Below are positions 31,391 through 44,800 of a stretch of 64,000 bases of DNA, in pieces. This DNA is from Allacma fusca. Taxonomy: Eukaryota; Arthropoda; Collembola; Symphypleona; Sminthuridae. Under the pieces are notes generated by a model. It searched no databases. It had not been told where the DNA came from and saw nothing but the letters and a program-made list of their open reading frames with translations. A program made the position numbers and the translations under genes. The first letter of the stretch is position 1. The number at the start of each line of letters is the position of its first letter. The stretch spans positions 22,617,067 to 22,681,066 of the forward strand of contig OX359245.1 of the NCBI GenBank assembly GCA_947179485.1, given 5' to 3'.

Positions 31391-34300
31391 TTGGCAGACT
31401 GCCCGAGTGTATCCCCAAAGTTTAATGAGATTCGGACGAGTTCGGCAAACCCCTTAAAAAGTGACCATAGCAACGAGACCTCATTTTCTTTGCTATGCTT
31501 AAAGTTTTTCGATTCAACCCCAATTCGAGAGTTGAGCTTTGGCAGACCGCCCAAGTGTATTACCAAAATTTAAAGAGATTCAGGCGAGCTCAGCAAACAC
31601 GTTAAACAGTGACCATATCAACGAGACCTCATTTTCATCGCTATGTTTAAAGTTTTTCGATTCAACCCCAATTCGAGATTTGTGCTTTGGCAGACTTCCT
31701 GAGTGTATTCCCAAAGTTTAAGGAGATTCGGACGAGCTCAAAAAACACGTTAAACAGTGATCATAGCAACGAAACCTATTTTCATCGCTTTGCTTAGTTT
31801 TTCGATTCTTTCAAAATTCGAGAATTGAGCTTTGGCAGCCTGCCCGAGTGTATCCCCAAAGTTTAAGGAGATTAGGACGAGTTCGGCAAATCCCTTAAAA
31901 AGTGACCATAGCAACGAGACCTCATTTTCTTTGCTATGCTTAAAGTTTTTCGAATCATCCCAAATCCTAGGATTGAGTTTTAGAAGACTTCCTGAGTGTA
32001 TTTTCATAGTTTGAAGAGATTCGGGCGAGTTTGGCTAACACGTACGTTTGGCTAACAGCTACCATCGCAACGAGACCTCATTTTCATCGCTATTTTTAAA
32101 GTTTTTCGATTCATCCTAAATTTGAGAATTGAGCTATGGCAGACTGCCCGAGTTTATTCCCAAAGTTTAAAGAGATTCGGACGAGTTAAGCAAACAACCT
32201 AAAAAATGACCTGAGCGACACGTCATTTTCATTGCTTTTTTCAAATATTTTCGATTCATCTCAGATTCGAGAATTAAACTTTGGCAGCCTGCCCGAGTGT
32301 ATCCCCAAAGTTTAAGGAGATTAGGACGAGTTCGGCAAACCCTTTAAAAAGTGACCATAGCAACGAGACCTCATTTTCTTTGCTATGCTTAAAGTTTTTC
32401 GATTCAACCCCAATTCGAGAGTTGAGCTTTGGCAGACCGCCCAAGTGTATTACCAAAATTTAAAGAGATTCAGGCGAGCTCAGCAAACACGTTAAACAGT
32501 GACCATATCAACGAGACCTCATTTTCATCGCTATGTTTAAAGTTTTTCGATTCAACCCCAATTCGAGATTTGTGCTTTGGCAGACTTCCTGAGTGTATTC
32601 CCAAAGTTTAAGGAGATTCGGACGAGCTCAAAAAACACGTTAAACAGTGATCATAGCAACGAAACCTATTTTCATCGCTTTGCTTAGTTTTTCGATTCTT
32701 TCAAAATTCGAGAATTGAGCTTTGGCAGCCTGCCCGAGTGTATCCCCAAAGTTTAAGGAGATTAGGACGAGTTCGGCAAATCCCTTAAAAAGTGACCATA
32801 GCAACGAGACCTCATTTTCTTTGCTATGCTTAAAGTTTTTCGAATCATCCCAAATCCAAGGATTGAGTTTTAGAAGACTTCCTGAGTGTATTTTCATAGT
32901 TTGAAGAGATTCGGGCGAGTTTGGCTAACACGTTAAACAGCTACCATCGCAACGAGACCTCATTTTCATCGCTATTTTTAAAGTTTTTCGATTCATCCTA
33001 AATTTGAGAATTGAGCTTTGGCAGACTGCCCGAGTTTATTCCCAAAGTTTAAAGAGATTCGGACGAGTTAAGCAAACAACTTAAAAAGTGACCATAGCAA
33101 CGAGACCTCATTTTCTTTGCTATGCTTAAAGTTTTTCGATTCAACCCCAATTCGAGAGTTGAGCTTTGGCAGACCGCCCAAGTGTATTACCAAAATTTAA
33201 AGAGATTCAGGCGAGCTCAGCAAACACGTTAAACAGTGACCATATCAACGAGACCTCATTTTCATCGCTATGTTTAAAGTTTTTCGATTCAACCCCAATT
33301 CGAGATTTGTGCTTTGGCAGACTTCCTGAGTGTATTCCCAAAGTTTAAGGAGATTCGGACGAGCTCAAAAAACACGTTAAACAGTGATCATAGCAACGAA
33401 ACCTATTTTCATCGCTTTGCTTAGTTTTTCGATTCTTTCAAAATTCGAGAATTGAGCTTTGGCAGCCTGCCCGATTGTATCCCCAAAGTTTAAGGAGATT
33501 AGGACGAGTTCGGCAAATCCCTTAAAAAGTGACCATAGCAACGAGACCTCATTTTCTTTGCTATGCTTAAAGTTTTTCGAATCATCCCAAATCCAAGGAT
33601 TGAGTTTTAGAAGACTTCCTGAGTGTATTTTCATAGTTTGAAGAGATTCGGGCGAGTTTGGCTAACACGTACGTTTGGCTAACAGCTACCATCGCAACGA
33701 GACCTCATTTTCATCGCTATTTTTAAAGTTTTTCGATTCATCCTAAATTTGAGAATTGAGCTATGGCAGACTGCCCGAGTTTATTCCCAAAGTTTAAAGA
33801 GATTCGGACGAGTTAAGCAAACAACTTAAAAAATGACCTGAGCGACACGTCATTTTCATTGCTTTTTTCAAATATTTTCGATTCATCTCAGATTCGAGAA
33901 TTAAACTTTGGCAGACTGCCCGAGTGTATCCCCAAAGTTTAATGAGATTCGGACGAGTTCGGCAAACCCCTTAAAAAGTGACCATAGCAACGAGACCTCA
34001 TTTTCTTTGCTATGCTTAAAGTTTTTCGAATCATCCCAAATCCAAGGATTGTTTTAGAAGACTTCCTGAGTGTATTTTCATAGTTTGAAGAGATTCGGGC
34101 GAGTTTGGCTAACACGTTAAACAGCTACCATCGCAACGAGACCTCATTTTCATCGCTATTTTTAAAGTTTTTCGATTCATCCTAAATTTGAGAATTGAGC
34201 TTTGGCAGACTGCCCGAGTTTATTCCCAAAGTTTAAAGAGATTCGGACGAGTTAAGCAAACAACTTAAAAAGTGACCATAGCAACGAGACCTCATTTTCT

Positions 34301-34642
34301 TTGCTATGCTTAAAGTTTTTCGAATCATCCCAAATCCAAGGATTGAGTTTTAGAAGACTTCCTGAGTGTATTTTCATAGTTTGAAGAGATTCGGGCGAGT
34401 TTGGCTAACACGTGAAACAGCTACCATCGCAACGAGACCTCATTTTCATCGCTATTTTTAAAGTTTTTCGATTCATCCTAAATTTGAGAATTGAGCTTTG
34501 GCAGACTGCCCGAGTTTATTCCCAAAGTTTAAAGAGATTCGGACGAGTTAAGCAAACAACTTAAAAAATGACCTGAGCGACACGTCATTTTCATTGCTTT
34601 TTTCAAATATTTTCGATTCATCTCAGATTCGAGAATTAAACT
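31391..34642. repeat. Mixed block similar to the sequence flanking the retrotransposon
   Basis: A-B-C-D-E'-F (31391, 890 bp), then DA-B-C-D-E-FA-B-C-D-E'-F (32281), AD with a 2-bp deletion (33908), then E-FD-E-F up to 34643. The segment from about 32.4 to 34.6 kb has the same monomer order as 16.9-18.6 plus 25.9-26.4 kb, including the ggattgttttag deletion, but lacks the retrotransposon. D near 31968 has the private change aatcctagg. Confidence 0.82.
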
Positions 34643-36998
34643 TTGGCAGACTGCCCGAGTGTATCCCCAAAGTTTAATGAGATTCGGACGAGTTCGGCAA
34701 ACCCCTTAAAAAGTGACCATAGCAACGAGACCTCATTTTCTTTGCTATGCTTAAAGTTTTTCGATTCAACCCCAATTCGAGAGTTGAGCTTTGGCAGACC
34801 GCCCAAGTGTATTACCAAAATTTAAAGAGATTCAGGCGAGCTCAGCAAACACGTTAAACAGTGACCATATCAACGAGACCTCATTTTCATCGCTATGTTT
34901 AAAGTTTTTCGATTCAACCCCAATTCGAGATTTGTGCTTTGGCAGACTTCCTGAGTGTATTCCCAAAGTTTAAGGAGATTCGGACGAGCTCAAAAAACAC
35001 GTTAAACAGTGATCATAGCAACGAAACCTATTTTCATCGCTTTGCTTAGTTTTTCGATTCTTTCAAAATTCGAGAATTGAGCTTTGGCAGCCTGCCCGAG
35101 TGTATCCCCAAAGTTTAAGGAGATTAGGACGAGTTCGGCAAACCCCTTAAAAAGTGACCATAGCAACGAGACCTCATTTTCTTTGCTATGCTTAAAGTTT
35201 TTCGAATCATCCCAAATCCAAGGATTGAGTTTTAGAAGACTTCCTGAGTGTATTTTCATAGTTTGAAGAGATTCGGGCGAGTTTGGCTAACACGTTAAAC
35301 AGCTACCATCGCAACGAGACCTCATTTTCATCGCTATTTTTAAAGTTTTTCGATTCATCCTAAATTTGAGAATTGAGCTTTGGCAGACTGCCCGAGTTTA
35401 TTCCCAAAGTTTAAAGAGATTCGGACGAGTTAAGCAAACAACTTAAAAAGTGACCATAGCAACGAGACCTCATTTTCTTTGCTATGCTTAAAGTTTTTCG
35501 AATCATCCCAAATCCAAGGATTGAGTTTTAGAAGACTTCCTGAGTGTATTTTCATAGTTTGAAGAGATTCGGGCGAGTTTGGCTAACACGTGAAACAGCT
35601 ACCATCGCAACGAGACCTCATTTTCATCGCTATTTTTAAAGTTTTTCGATTCATCCTAAATTTGAGAATTGAGCTTTGGCAGACTGCCCGAGTTTATTCC
35701 CAAAGTTTAAAGAGATTCGGACGAGTTAAGCAAACAACTTAAAAAATGACCTGAGCGACACGTCATTTTCATTGCTTTTTTCAAATATTTTCGATTCATC
35801 TCAGATTCGAGAATTAAACTTTGGCAGACTGCCCGAGTGTATCCCCAAAGTTTAATGAGATTCGGACGAGTTCGGCAAACCCCTTAAAAAGTGACCATAG
35901 CAACGAGACCTCATTTTCTTTGCTATGCTTAAAGTTTTTCGATTCAACCCCAATTCGAGAGTTGAGCTTTGGCAGACCGCCCAAGTGTATTACCAAAATT
36001 TGAAGAGATTCAGGCGAGCTCAGCAAACACGTTAAACAGTGACCATATCAACGAGACCTCATTTTCATCGCTATGTTTAAAGTTTTTCGATTCAACCCCA
36101 ATTCGAGATTTGTGCTTTGGCAGACTTCCTGAGTGTATTCCCAAAGTTTAAGGAGATTCGGACGAGCTCAAAAAACACGTTAAACAGTGATCATAGCAAC
36201 GAAACCTATTTTCATCGCTTTGCTTAGTTTTTCGATTCTTTCAAAATTCGAGAATTGAGCTTTGGCAGCCTGCCCGAGTGTATCCCCAAAGTTTAAGGAG
36301 ATTAGGACGAGTTCGGCAAACCCCTTAAAAAGTGACCATAGCAACGAGACCTCATTTTCTTTGCTATGCTTAAAGTTTTTCGAATCATCCCAAATCCAAG
36401 GATTGAGTTTTAGAAGACTTCCTGAGTGTATTTTCATAGTTTGAAGAGATTCGGGCGAGTTTGGCTAACACGTTAAACAGCTACCATCGCAACGAGACCT
36501 CATTTTCATCGCTATTTTTAAAGTTTTTCGATTCATCCTAAATTTGAGAATTGAGCTTTGGCAGACTGCCCGAGTTTATTCCCAAAGTTTAAAGAGATTC
36601 GGACGAGTTAAGCAAACAACTTAAAAAGTGACCATAGCAACGAGACCTCATTTTCTTTGCTATGCTTAAAGTTTTTCGAATCATCCCAAATCCAAGGATT
36701 GAGTTTTAGAAGACTTCCTGAGTGTATTTTCATAGTTTGAAGAGATTCGGGCGAGTTTGGCTAACACGTGAAACAGCTACCATCGCAACGAGACCTCATT
36801 TTCATCGCTATTTTTAAAGTTTTTCGATTCATCCTAAATTTGAGAATTGAGCTTTGGCAGACTGCCCGAGTTTATTCCCAAAGTTTAAAGAGATTCGGAC
36901 GAGTTAAGCAAACAACTTAAAAAATGACCTGAGCGACACGTCATTTTCATTGCTTTTTTCAAATATTTTCGATTCATCTCAGATTCGAGAATTAAACT
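34643..36998. repeat. Two 8-monomer HORs (2 x 1,178 bp)
   Basis: A-B-C-D-E-FD-E-F at 34643 and 35821. In both, the D monomer has ggcaaaccccttaaaa where most D copies have ggcaaatccc, a mark shared with the HOR at 26390 and with 44662. The second carries the ccaaaatttgaag mark. Confidence 0.85.
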
Positions 36999-39900
36999 TT
37001 GGCAGACTGCCCGAGTGTATCCCCAAAGTTTAATGAGATTCGGACGAGTTCGGCAAACCCCTTAAAAAGTGACCATATCAACGAGACCTCATTTTCATCG
37101 CTATGTTTAAAGTTTTTCGATTCAACCCCAATTCGAGATTTGTGCTTTGGCAGACTTCCTGAGTGTATTCCCAAAGTTTAAGGAGATTCGGACGAGCTCA
37201 AAAAACACGTTAAACAGTGATCATAGCAACGAAACCTATTTTCATCGCTTTGCTTAGTTTTTCGATTCTTTCAAAATTTGAGAATTGAGCTTTGGCAGCC
37301 TGCCCGAGTTTATCCCCAAAGTTTAAGGAGATTAGGACGAGTTCGGCAAATCCCTTAAAAAGTGACCATAGCAACGAGACCTCATTTTCTTTGCTATGCT
37401 TAAAGTTTTTCGAATCATCCCAAATCCAAGGATTGAGTTTTAGAAGACTTCCTGAGTGTATTTTCATAGTTTGAAGAGATTCGGGCGAGTTTGGCTAACA
37501 CGTTAAACAGCTACCATCGCAACGAGACCTCATTTTCATCGCTATTTTTAAAGTTTTTCGATTCATCCTAAATTTGAGAATTGAGCTTTGGCAGACTGCC
37601 CGAGTTTATTCCCAAAGTTTAAAGAGATTCGGACGAGTTAAGCAAACAACTTAAAAAGTGACCATAGCAACGAGACCTCATTTTCTTTGCTATGCTTAAA
37701 GTTTTTCGAATCATCCCAAATCCAAGGATTGAGTTTTAGAAGACTTCCTGAGTGTATTTTCATAGTTTGAAGAGATTCGGGCGAGTTTGGCTAACACGTG
37801 AAACAGCTACCATCGCAACGAGACCTCATTTTCATCGCTATTTTTAAAGTTTTTCGATTCATCCTAAATTTGAGAATTGAGCTTTGGCAGACTGCCCGAG
37901 TTTATTCCCAAAGTTTAAAGAGATTCGGACGAGTTAAGCAAACAACTTAAAAAATGACCTGAGCGACACGTCATTTTCATTGCTTTTTTCAAATATTTTC
38001 GATTCATCTCAGATTCGAGAATTAAACTTTGGCAGACTGCCCGAGTGTATCCCCAAAGTTTAATGAGATTCGGACGAGTTCGGCAAACCCTTTAAAAAGT
38101 GACCATAGCAACGAGACCTCATTTTCTTTGCTATGCTTAAAGTTTTTCGAATCATCCCAAATCCAAGGATTGAGTTTTAGAAGACTTCCTGAGTGTATTT
38201 TCATAGTTTGAAGAGATTCGGGCGAGTTTGGCTAACACGTTAAACAGCTACCATCGCAACGAGACCTCATTTTCATCGCTATTTTTAAAGTTTTTCGATT
38301 CATCCTAAATTTGAGAATTGAGCTATGGCAGACAACCCGAGTTTATTCCCAAAGTTTAAAGAGATTCGGACGAGTTAAGCAAACAACTTAAAAAATGACC
38401 TGAGCGACACGTCATTTTCATTGCTTTTTTCAAATATTTTCGATTCATCTCAGATTCGAGAATTAAACTTTGGCAGACTGCCCGAGTGTATCCCCAAAGT
38501 TTAATGAGATTCGGACGAGTTCGGCAAACCCTTTAAAAAGTGACCATAGCAACGAGACCTCATTTTCTTTGCTATGCTTAAAGTTTTTCGAATCATCCCA
38601 AATCCAAGGATTGAGTTTTAGAAGACTTCCTGAGTGTATTTTCATAGTTTGAAGAGATTCGGGCGAGTTTGGCTAACACGTTAAACAGCTACCATCGCAA
38701 CGAGACCTCATTTTCATCGCTATTTTTAAAGTTTTTCGATTCATCCTAAATTTGAGAATTGAGCTTTGGCAGACTGCCCGAGTTTATTCCCAAAGTTTAA
38801 AGAGATTCGGACGAGTTAAGCAAACAACTTAAAAAATGACCTGAGCGACACGTCATTTTCATTGCTTTTTTCAAATATTTTCGATTCATCTCAGATTCGA
38901 GAATTAAACTTTGGCAGACTGCCCGAGTGTATCCCCAAGTTTAATGAGATTCGGACGAGTTCGGCAAACCCCTTAAAAAGTGACCATATCAACGAGACCT
39001 CATTTTCATCGCTATGTTTAAAGTTTTTCGATTCAACCCCAATTCGAGATTTGTGCTTTGGCAGACTTCCTGAGTGTATTCCCAAAGTTTAAGGAGATTC
39101 GGACGAGCTCAAAAAACACGTTAAACAGTGATCATAGCAACGAAACCTATTTTCATCGCTTTGCTTAGTTTTTCGATTCTTTCAAAATTTGAGAATTGAG
39201 CTTTGCCAGCCTGCCCGAGTTTATCCCCAAAGTTTAAGGAGATTAGGACGAGTTCGGCAAATCCCTTAAAAAGTGACCATAGCAACGAGACCTCATTTTC
39301 TTTGCTATGCTTAAAGTTTTTCGAATCATCCCAAATCCAAGGATTGAGTTTTAGAAGACTTCCTGAGTGTATTTTCATAGTTTGAAGAGATTCGGGCGAG
39401 TTTGGCTAACACGTTAAACAGCTACCATCGCAACGAGACCTCATTTTCATCGCTATTTTTAAAGTTTTTCGATTCATCCTAAATTTGAGAATTGAGCTTT
39501 GGCAGACTGCCCGAGTTTATTCCCAAAGTTTAAAGAGATTCGGACGAGTTAAGCAAACAACTTAAAAAGTGACCATAGCAACGAGACCTCATTTTCTTTG
39601 CTATGCTTAAAGTTTTTCGAATCATCCCAAATCCAAGGATTGAGTTTTAGAAGACTTCCTGAGTGTATTTTCATAGTTTGAAGAGATTCGGGCGAGTTTG
39701 GCTAACACGTGAAACAGCTACCATCGCAACGAGACCTCATTTTCATCGCTATTTTTAAAGTTTTTCGATTCATCCTAAATTTGAGAATTGAGCTTTGGCA
39801 GACTGCCCGAGTTTATTCCCAAAGTTTAAAGAGATTCGGACGAGTTAAGCAAACAACTTAAAAAATGACCTGAGCGACACGTCATTTTCATTGCTTTTTT

Positions 39901-41850
39901 CAAATATTTTCGATTCATCTCAGATTCGAGAATTAAACTTTGGCAGACTGCCCGAGTGTATCCCCAAAGTTTAATGAGATTCGGACGAGTTCGGCAAACC
40001 CTTTAAAAAGTGACCATAGCAACGAGACCTCATTTTCTTTGCTATGCTTAAAGTTTTTCGAATCATCCCAAATCCAAGGATTGAGTTTTAGAAGACTTCC
40101 TGAGTGTATTTTCATAGTTTGAAGAGATTCGGGCGAGTTTGGCTAACACGTTAAACAGCTACCATCGCAACGAGACCTCATTTTCATCGCTATTTTTAAA
40201 GTTTTTCGATTCATCCTAAATTTGAGAATTGAGCTATGGCAGACAACCCGAGTTTATTCCCAAAGTTTAAAGAGATTCGGACGAGTTAAGCAAACAACTT
40301 AAAAAATGACCTGAGCGACACGTCATTTTCATTGCTTTTTTCAAATATTTTCGATTCATCTCAGATTCGAGAATTAAACTTTGGCAGACTGCCCGAGTGT
40401 ATCCCCAAAGTTTAATGAGATTCGGACGAGTTCGGCAAACCCTTTAAAAAGTGACCATAGCAACGAGACCTCATTTTCTTTGCTATGCTTAAAGTTTTTC
40501 GAATCATCCCAAATCCAAGGATTGAGTTTTAGAAGACTTCCTGAGTGTATTTTCATAGTTTGAAGAGATTCGGGCGAGTTTGGCTAACACGTTAAACAGC
40601 TACCATCGCAACGAGACCTCATTTTCATCGCTATTTTTAAAGTTTTTCGATTCATCCTAAATTTGAGAATTGAGCTTTGGCAGACTGCCCGAGTTTATTC
40701 CCAAAGTTTAAAGAGATTCGGACGAGTTAAGCAAACAACTTAAAAAATGACCTGAGCGACACGTCATTTTCATTGCTTTTTTCAAATATTTTCGATTCAT
40801 CTCAGATTCGAGAATTAAACTTTGGCAGACTGCCCGAGTGTATCCCCAAGTTTAATGAGATTCGGACGAGTTCGGCAAACCCCTTAAAAAGTGACCATAT
40901 CAACGAGACCTCATTTTCATCGCTATGTTTAAAGTTTTTCGATTCAACCCCAATTCGAGATTTGTGCTTTGGCAGACTTCCTGAGTGTATTCCCAAAGTT
41001 TAAGGAGATTCGGACGAGCTCAAAAAACACGTTAAACAGTGATCATAGCAACGAAACCTATTTTCATCGCTTTGCTTAGTTTTTCGATTCTTTCAAAATT
41101 TGAGAATTGAGCTTTGGCAGCCTGCCCGAGTTTATCCCCAAAGTTTAAGGAGATTAGGACGAGTTCGGCAAATCCCTTAAAAAGTGACCATAGCAACGAG
41201 ACCTCATTTTCTTTGCTATGCTTAAAGTTTTTCGAATCATCCCAAATCCAAGGATTGAGTTTTAGAAGACTTCCTGAGTGTATTTTCATAGTTTGAAGAG
41301 ATTCGGGCGAGTTTGGCTAACACGTTAAACAGCTACCATCGCAACGAGACCTCATTTTCATCGCTATTTTTAAAGTTTTTCGATTCATCCTAAATTTGAG
41401 AATTGAGCTTTGGCAGACTGCCCGAGTTTATTCCCAAAGTTTAAAGAGATTCGGACGAGTTAAGCAAACAACTTAAAAAGTGACCATAGCAACGAGACCT
41501 CATTTTCTTTGCTATGCTTAAAGTTTTTCGAATCATCCCAAATCCAAGGATTGAGTTTTAGAAGACTTCCTGAGTGTATTTTCATAGTTTGAAGAGATTC
41601 GGGCGAGTTTGGCTAACACGTGAAACAGCTACCATCGCAACGAGACCTCATTTTCATCGCTATTTTTAAAGTTTTTCGATTCATCCTAAATTTGAGAATT
41701 GAGCTTTGGCAGACTGCCCGAGTTTATTCCCAAAGTTTAATGAGATTCGGACGAGTTAAGCAAACAACTTAAAAAATGACCTGAGCGACACGTCATTTTC
41801 ATTGCTTTTTTCAAATATTTTCGATTCATCTCAGATTCGAGAATTAAACT
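36999..41850. repeat. 13-mers in tandem (1,912 + 1,911 bp) plus a 7-mer
   Basis: Starts at 36999, 38911 and 40822, each beginning with AB-C-D-E-FD-E-F. The first two continue with two AD-E-F trimers, and the third passes directly into A at 41851. The copies at 38911 and 40822 have the one-base deletion ccccaagttt. A private change near 39206 gives tttgccagcc. Confidence 0.83.
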
Positions 41851-44800
41851 TTGGCAGACTGCCCGAGTGTATCCCCAAAGTTTAATGAGATTCGGACGAG
41901 TTCGGCAAACCCCTTAAAAAGTGACCATAGCAACGAGACCTCATTTTCTTTGCTATGCTTAAAGTTTTTCGATTCAACCCCAATTCGAGAGTTGAGCTTT
42001 GGCAGACCGCCCAAGTGTATTACCAAAATTTAAAGAGATTCAGGCGAGCTCAGCAAACACGTTAAACAGTGACCATATCAACGAGACCTCATTTTCATCG
42101 CTGTGTTTAAAGTTTTTCGATTCAACCCCAATTCGAGATTTGTGCTTTGGCAGACTTCCTGAGTGTATTCCCAAAGTTTAAGGAGATTCGGACGAGCTCA
42201 AAAAACACGTTAAACAGTGATCATAGCAACGAAACCTATTTTCATCGCTTTGCTTAGTTTTTCGATTCTTTCAAAATTCGAGAATTGAGCTTTGGCAGCC
42301 TGCCCGAGTGTATCCCCAAAGTTTAAGGAGATTAGGACGAGTTCGGCAAATCCCTTAAAAAGTGACCATAGCAACGAGACCTCATTTTCTTTGCTATGCT
42401 TAAAGTTTTTCGAATCATCCCAAATCCTAGGATTGAGTTTTAGAAGACTTCCTGAGTGTATTTTCATAGTTTGAAGAGATTCGGGCGAGTTTGGCTAACA
42501 CGTACGTTTGGCTAACAGCTACCATCGCAACGAGACCTCATTTTCATCGCTATTTTTAAAGTTTTTCGATTCATCCTAAATTTGAGAATTGAGCTATGGC
42601 AGACTGCCCGAGTTTATTCCCAAAGTTTAAAGAGATTCGGACGAGTTAAGCAAACAACCTAAAAAATGACCTGAGCGACACGTCATTTTCATTGCTTTTT
42701 TCAAATATTTTCGATTCATCTCAGATTCGAGAATTAAACTTTGGCAGCCTGCCCGAGTGTATCCCCAAAGTTTAAGGAGATTAGGACGAGTTCGGCAAAC
42801 CCTTTAAAAAGTGACCATAGCAACGAGACCTCATTTTCTTTGCTATGCTTAAAGTTTTTCGAATCATCCCAAATCCAAGGATTGAGTTTTAGAAGACTTC
42901 CTGAGTGTATTTTCATAGTTTGAAGAGATTCGGGCGAGTTTGGCTAACACGTTAAACAGCTACCATCGCAACGAGACCTCATTTTCATCGCTATTTTTAA
43001 AGTTTTTCGATTCATCCTAAATTTGAGAATTGAGCTTTGGCAGACTGCCCGAGTTTATTCCCAAAGTTTAAAGAGATTCGGACGAGTTAAGCAAACAACT
43101 TAAAAAGTGACCATAGCAACGAGACCTCATTTTCTTTGCTATGCTTAAAGTTTTTCGATTCAACCCCAATTCGAGAGTTGAGCTTTGGCAGACCGCCCAA
43201 GTGTATTACCAAAATTTAAAGAGATTCAGGCGAGCTCAGCAAACACGTTAAACAGTGACCATATCAACGAGACCTCATTTTCATCGCTATGTTTAAAGTT
43301 TTTCGATTCAACCCCAATTCGAGATTTGTGCTTTGGCAGACTTCCTGAGTGTATTCCCAAAGTTTAAGGAGATTCGGACGAGCTCAAAAAACACGTTAAG
43401 CAGTGATCATAGCAACGAAACCTATTTTCATCGCTTTGCTTAGTTTTTCGATTCTTTCAAAATTCGAGAATTGAGCTTTGGCAGCCTGCCCGAGTGTATC
43501 CCCAAAGTTTAAGGAGATTAGGACGAGTTCGGCAAATCCCTTAAAAAGTGACCATAGCAACGAGACCTCATTTTCTTTGCTATGCTTAAAGTTTTTCGAA
43601 TCATCCCAAATCCAAGGATTGAGTTTTAGAAGACTTCCTGAGTGTATTTTCATAGTTTGAAGAGATTCGGGCGAGTTTGGCTAACACGTACGTTTGGCTA
43701 ACAGCTACCATCGCAACGAGACCTCATTTTCATCGCTATTTTTAAAGTTTTTCGATTCATCCTAAATTTGAGAATTGAGCTATGGCAGACTGCCCGAGTT
43801 TATTCCCAAAGTTTAAAGAGATTCGGACGAGTTAAGCAAACAACTTAAAAAATGACCTGAGCGACACGTCATTTTCATTGCTTTTTTCAAATATTTTCGA
43901 TTCATCTCAGATTCGAGAATTAAACTTTGGCAGACTGCCCGAGTGTATCCCCAAAGTTTAATGAGATTCGGACGAGTTCGGCAAACCCCTTAAAAAGTGA
44001 CCATAGCAACGAGACCTCATTTTCTTTGCTATGCTTAAAGTTTTTCGAATCATCCCAAATCCAAGGATTGTTTTAGAAGACTTCCTGAGTGTATTTTCAT
44101 AGTTTGAAGAGATTCGGGCGAGTTTGGCTAACACGTTAAACAGCTACCATCGCAACGAGACCTCATTTTCATCGCTATTTTTAAAGTTTTTCGATTCATC
44201 CTAAATTTGAGAATTGAGCTTTGGCAGACTGCCCGAGTTTATTCCCAAAGTTTAAAGAGATTCGGACGAGTTAAGCAAACAACTTAAAAAGTGACCATAG
44301 CAACGAGACCTCATTTTCTTTGCTATGCTTAAAGTTTTTCGAATCATCCCAAATCCAAGGATTGAGTTTTAGAAGACTTCCTGAGTGTATTTTCATAGTT
44401 TGAAGAGATTCGGGCGAGTTTGGCTAACACGTGAAACAGCTACCATCGCAACGAGACCTCATTTTCATCGCTATTTTTAAAGTTTTTCGATTCATCCTAA
44501 ATTTGAGAATTGAGCTTTGGCAGACTGCCCGAGTTTATTCCCAAAGTTTAAAGAGATTCGGACGAGTTAAGCAAACAACTTAAAAAATGACCTGAGCGAC
44601 ACGTCATTTTCATTGCTTTTTTCAAATATTTTCGATTCATCTCAGATTCGAGAATTAAACTTTGGCAGACTGCCCGAGTGTATCCCCAAAGTTTAATGAG
44701 ATTCGGACGAGTTCGGCAAACCCCTTAAAAAGTGACCATAGCAACGAGACCTCATTTTCTTTGCTATGCTTAAAGTTTTTCGATTCAACCCCAATTCGAG

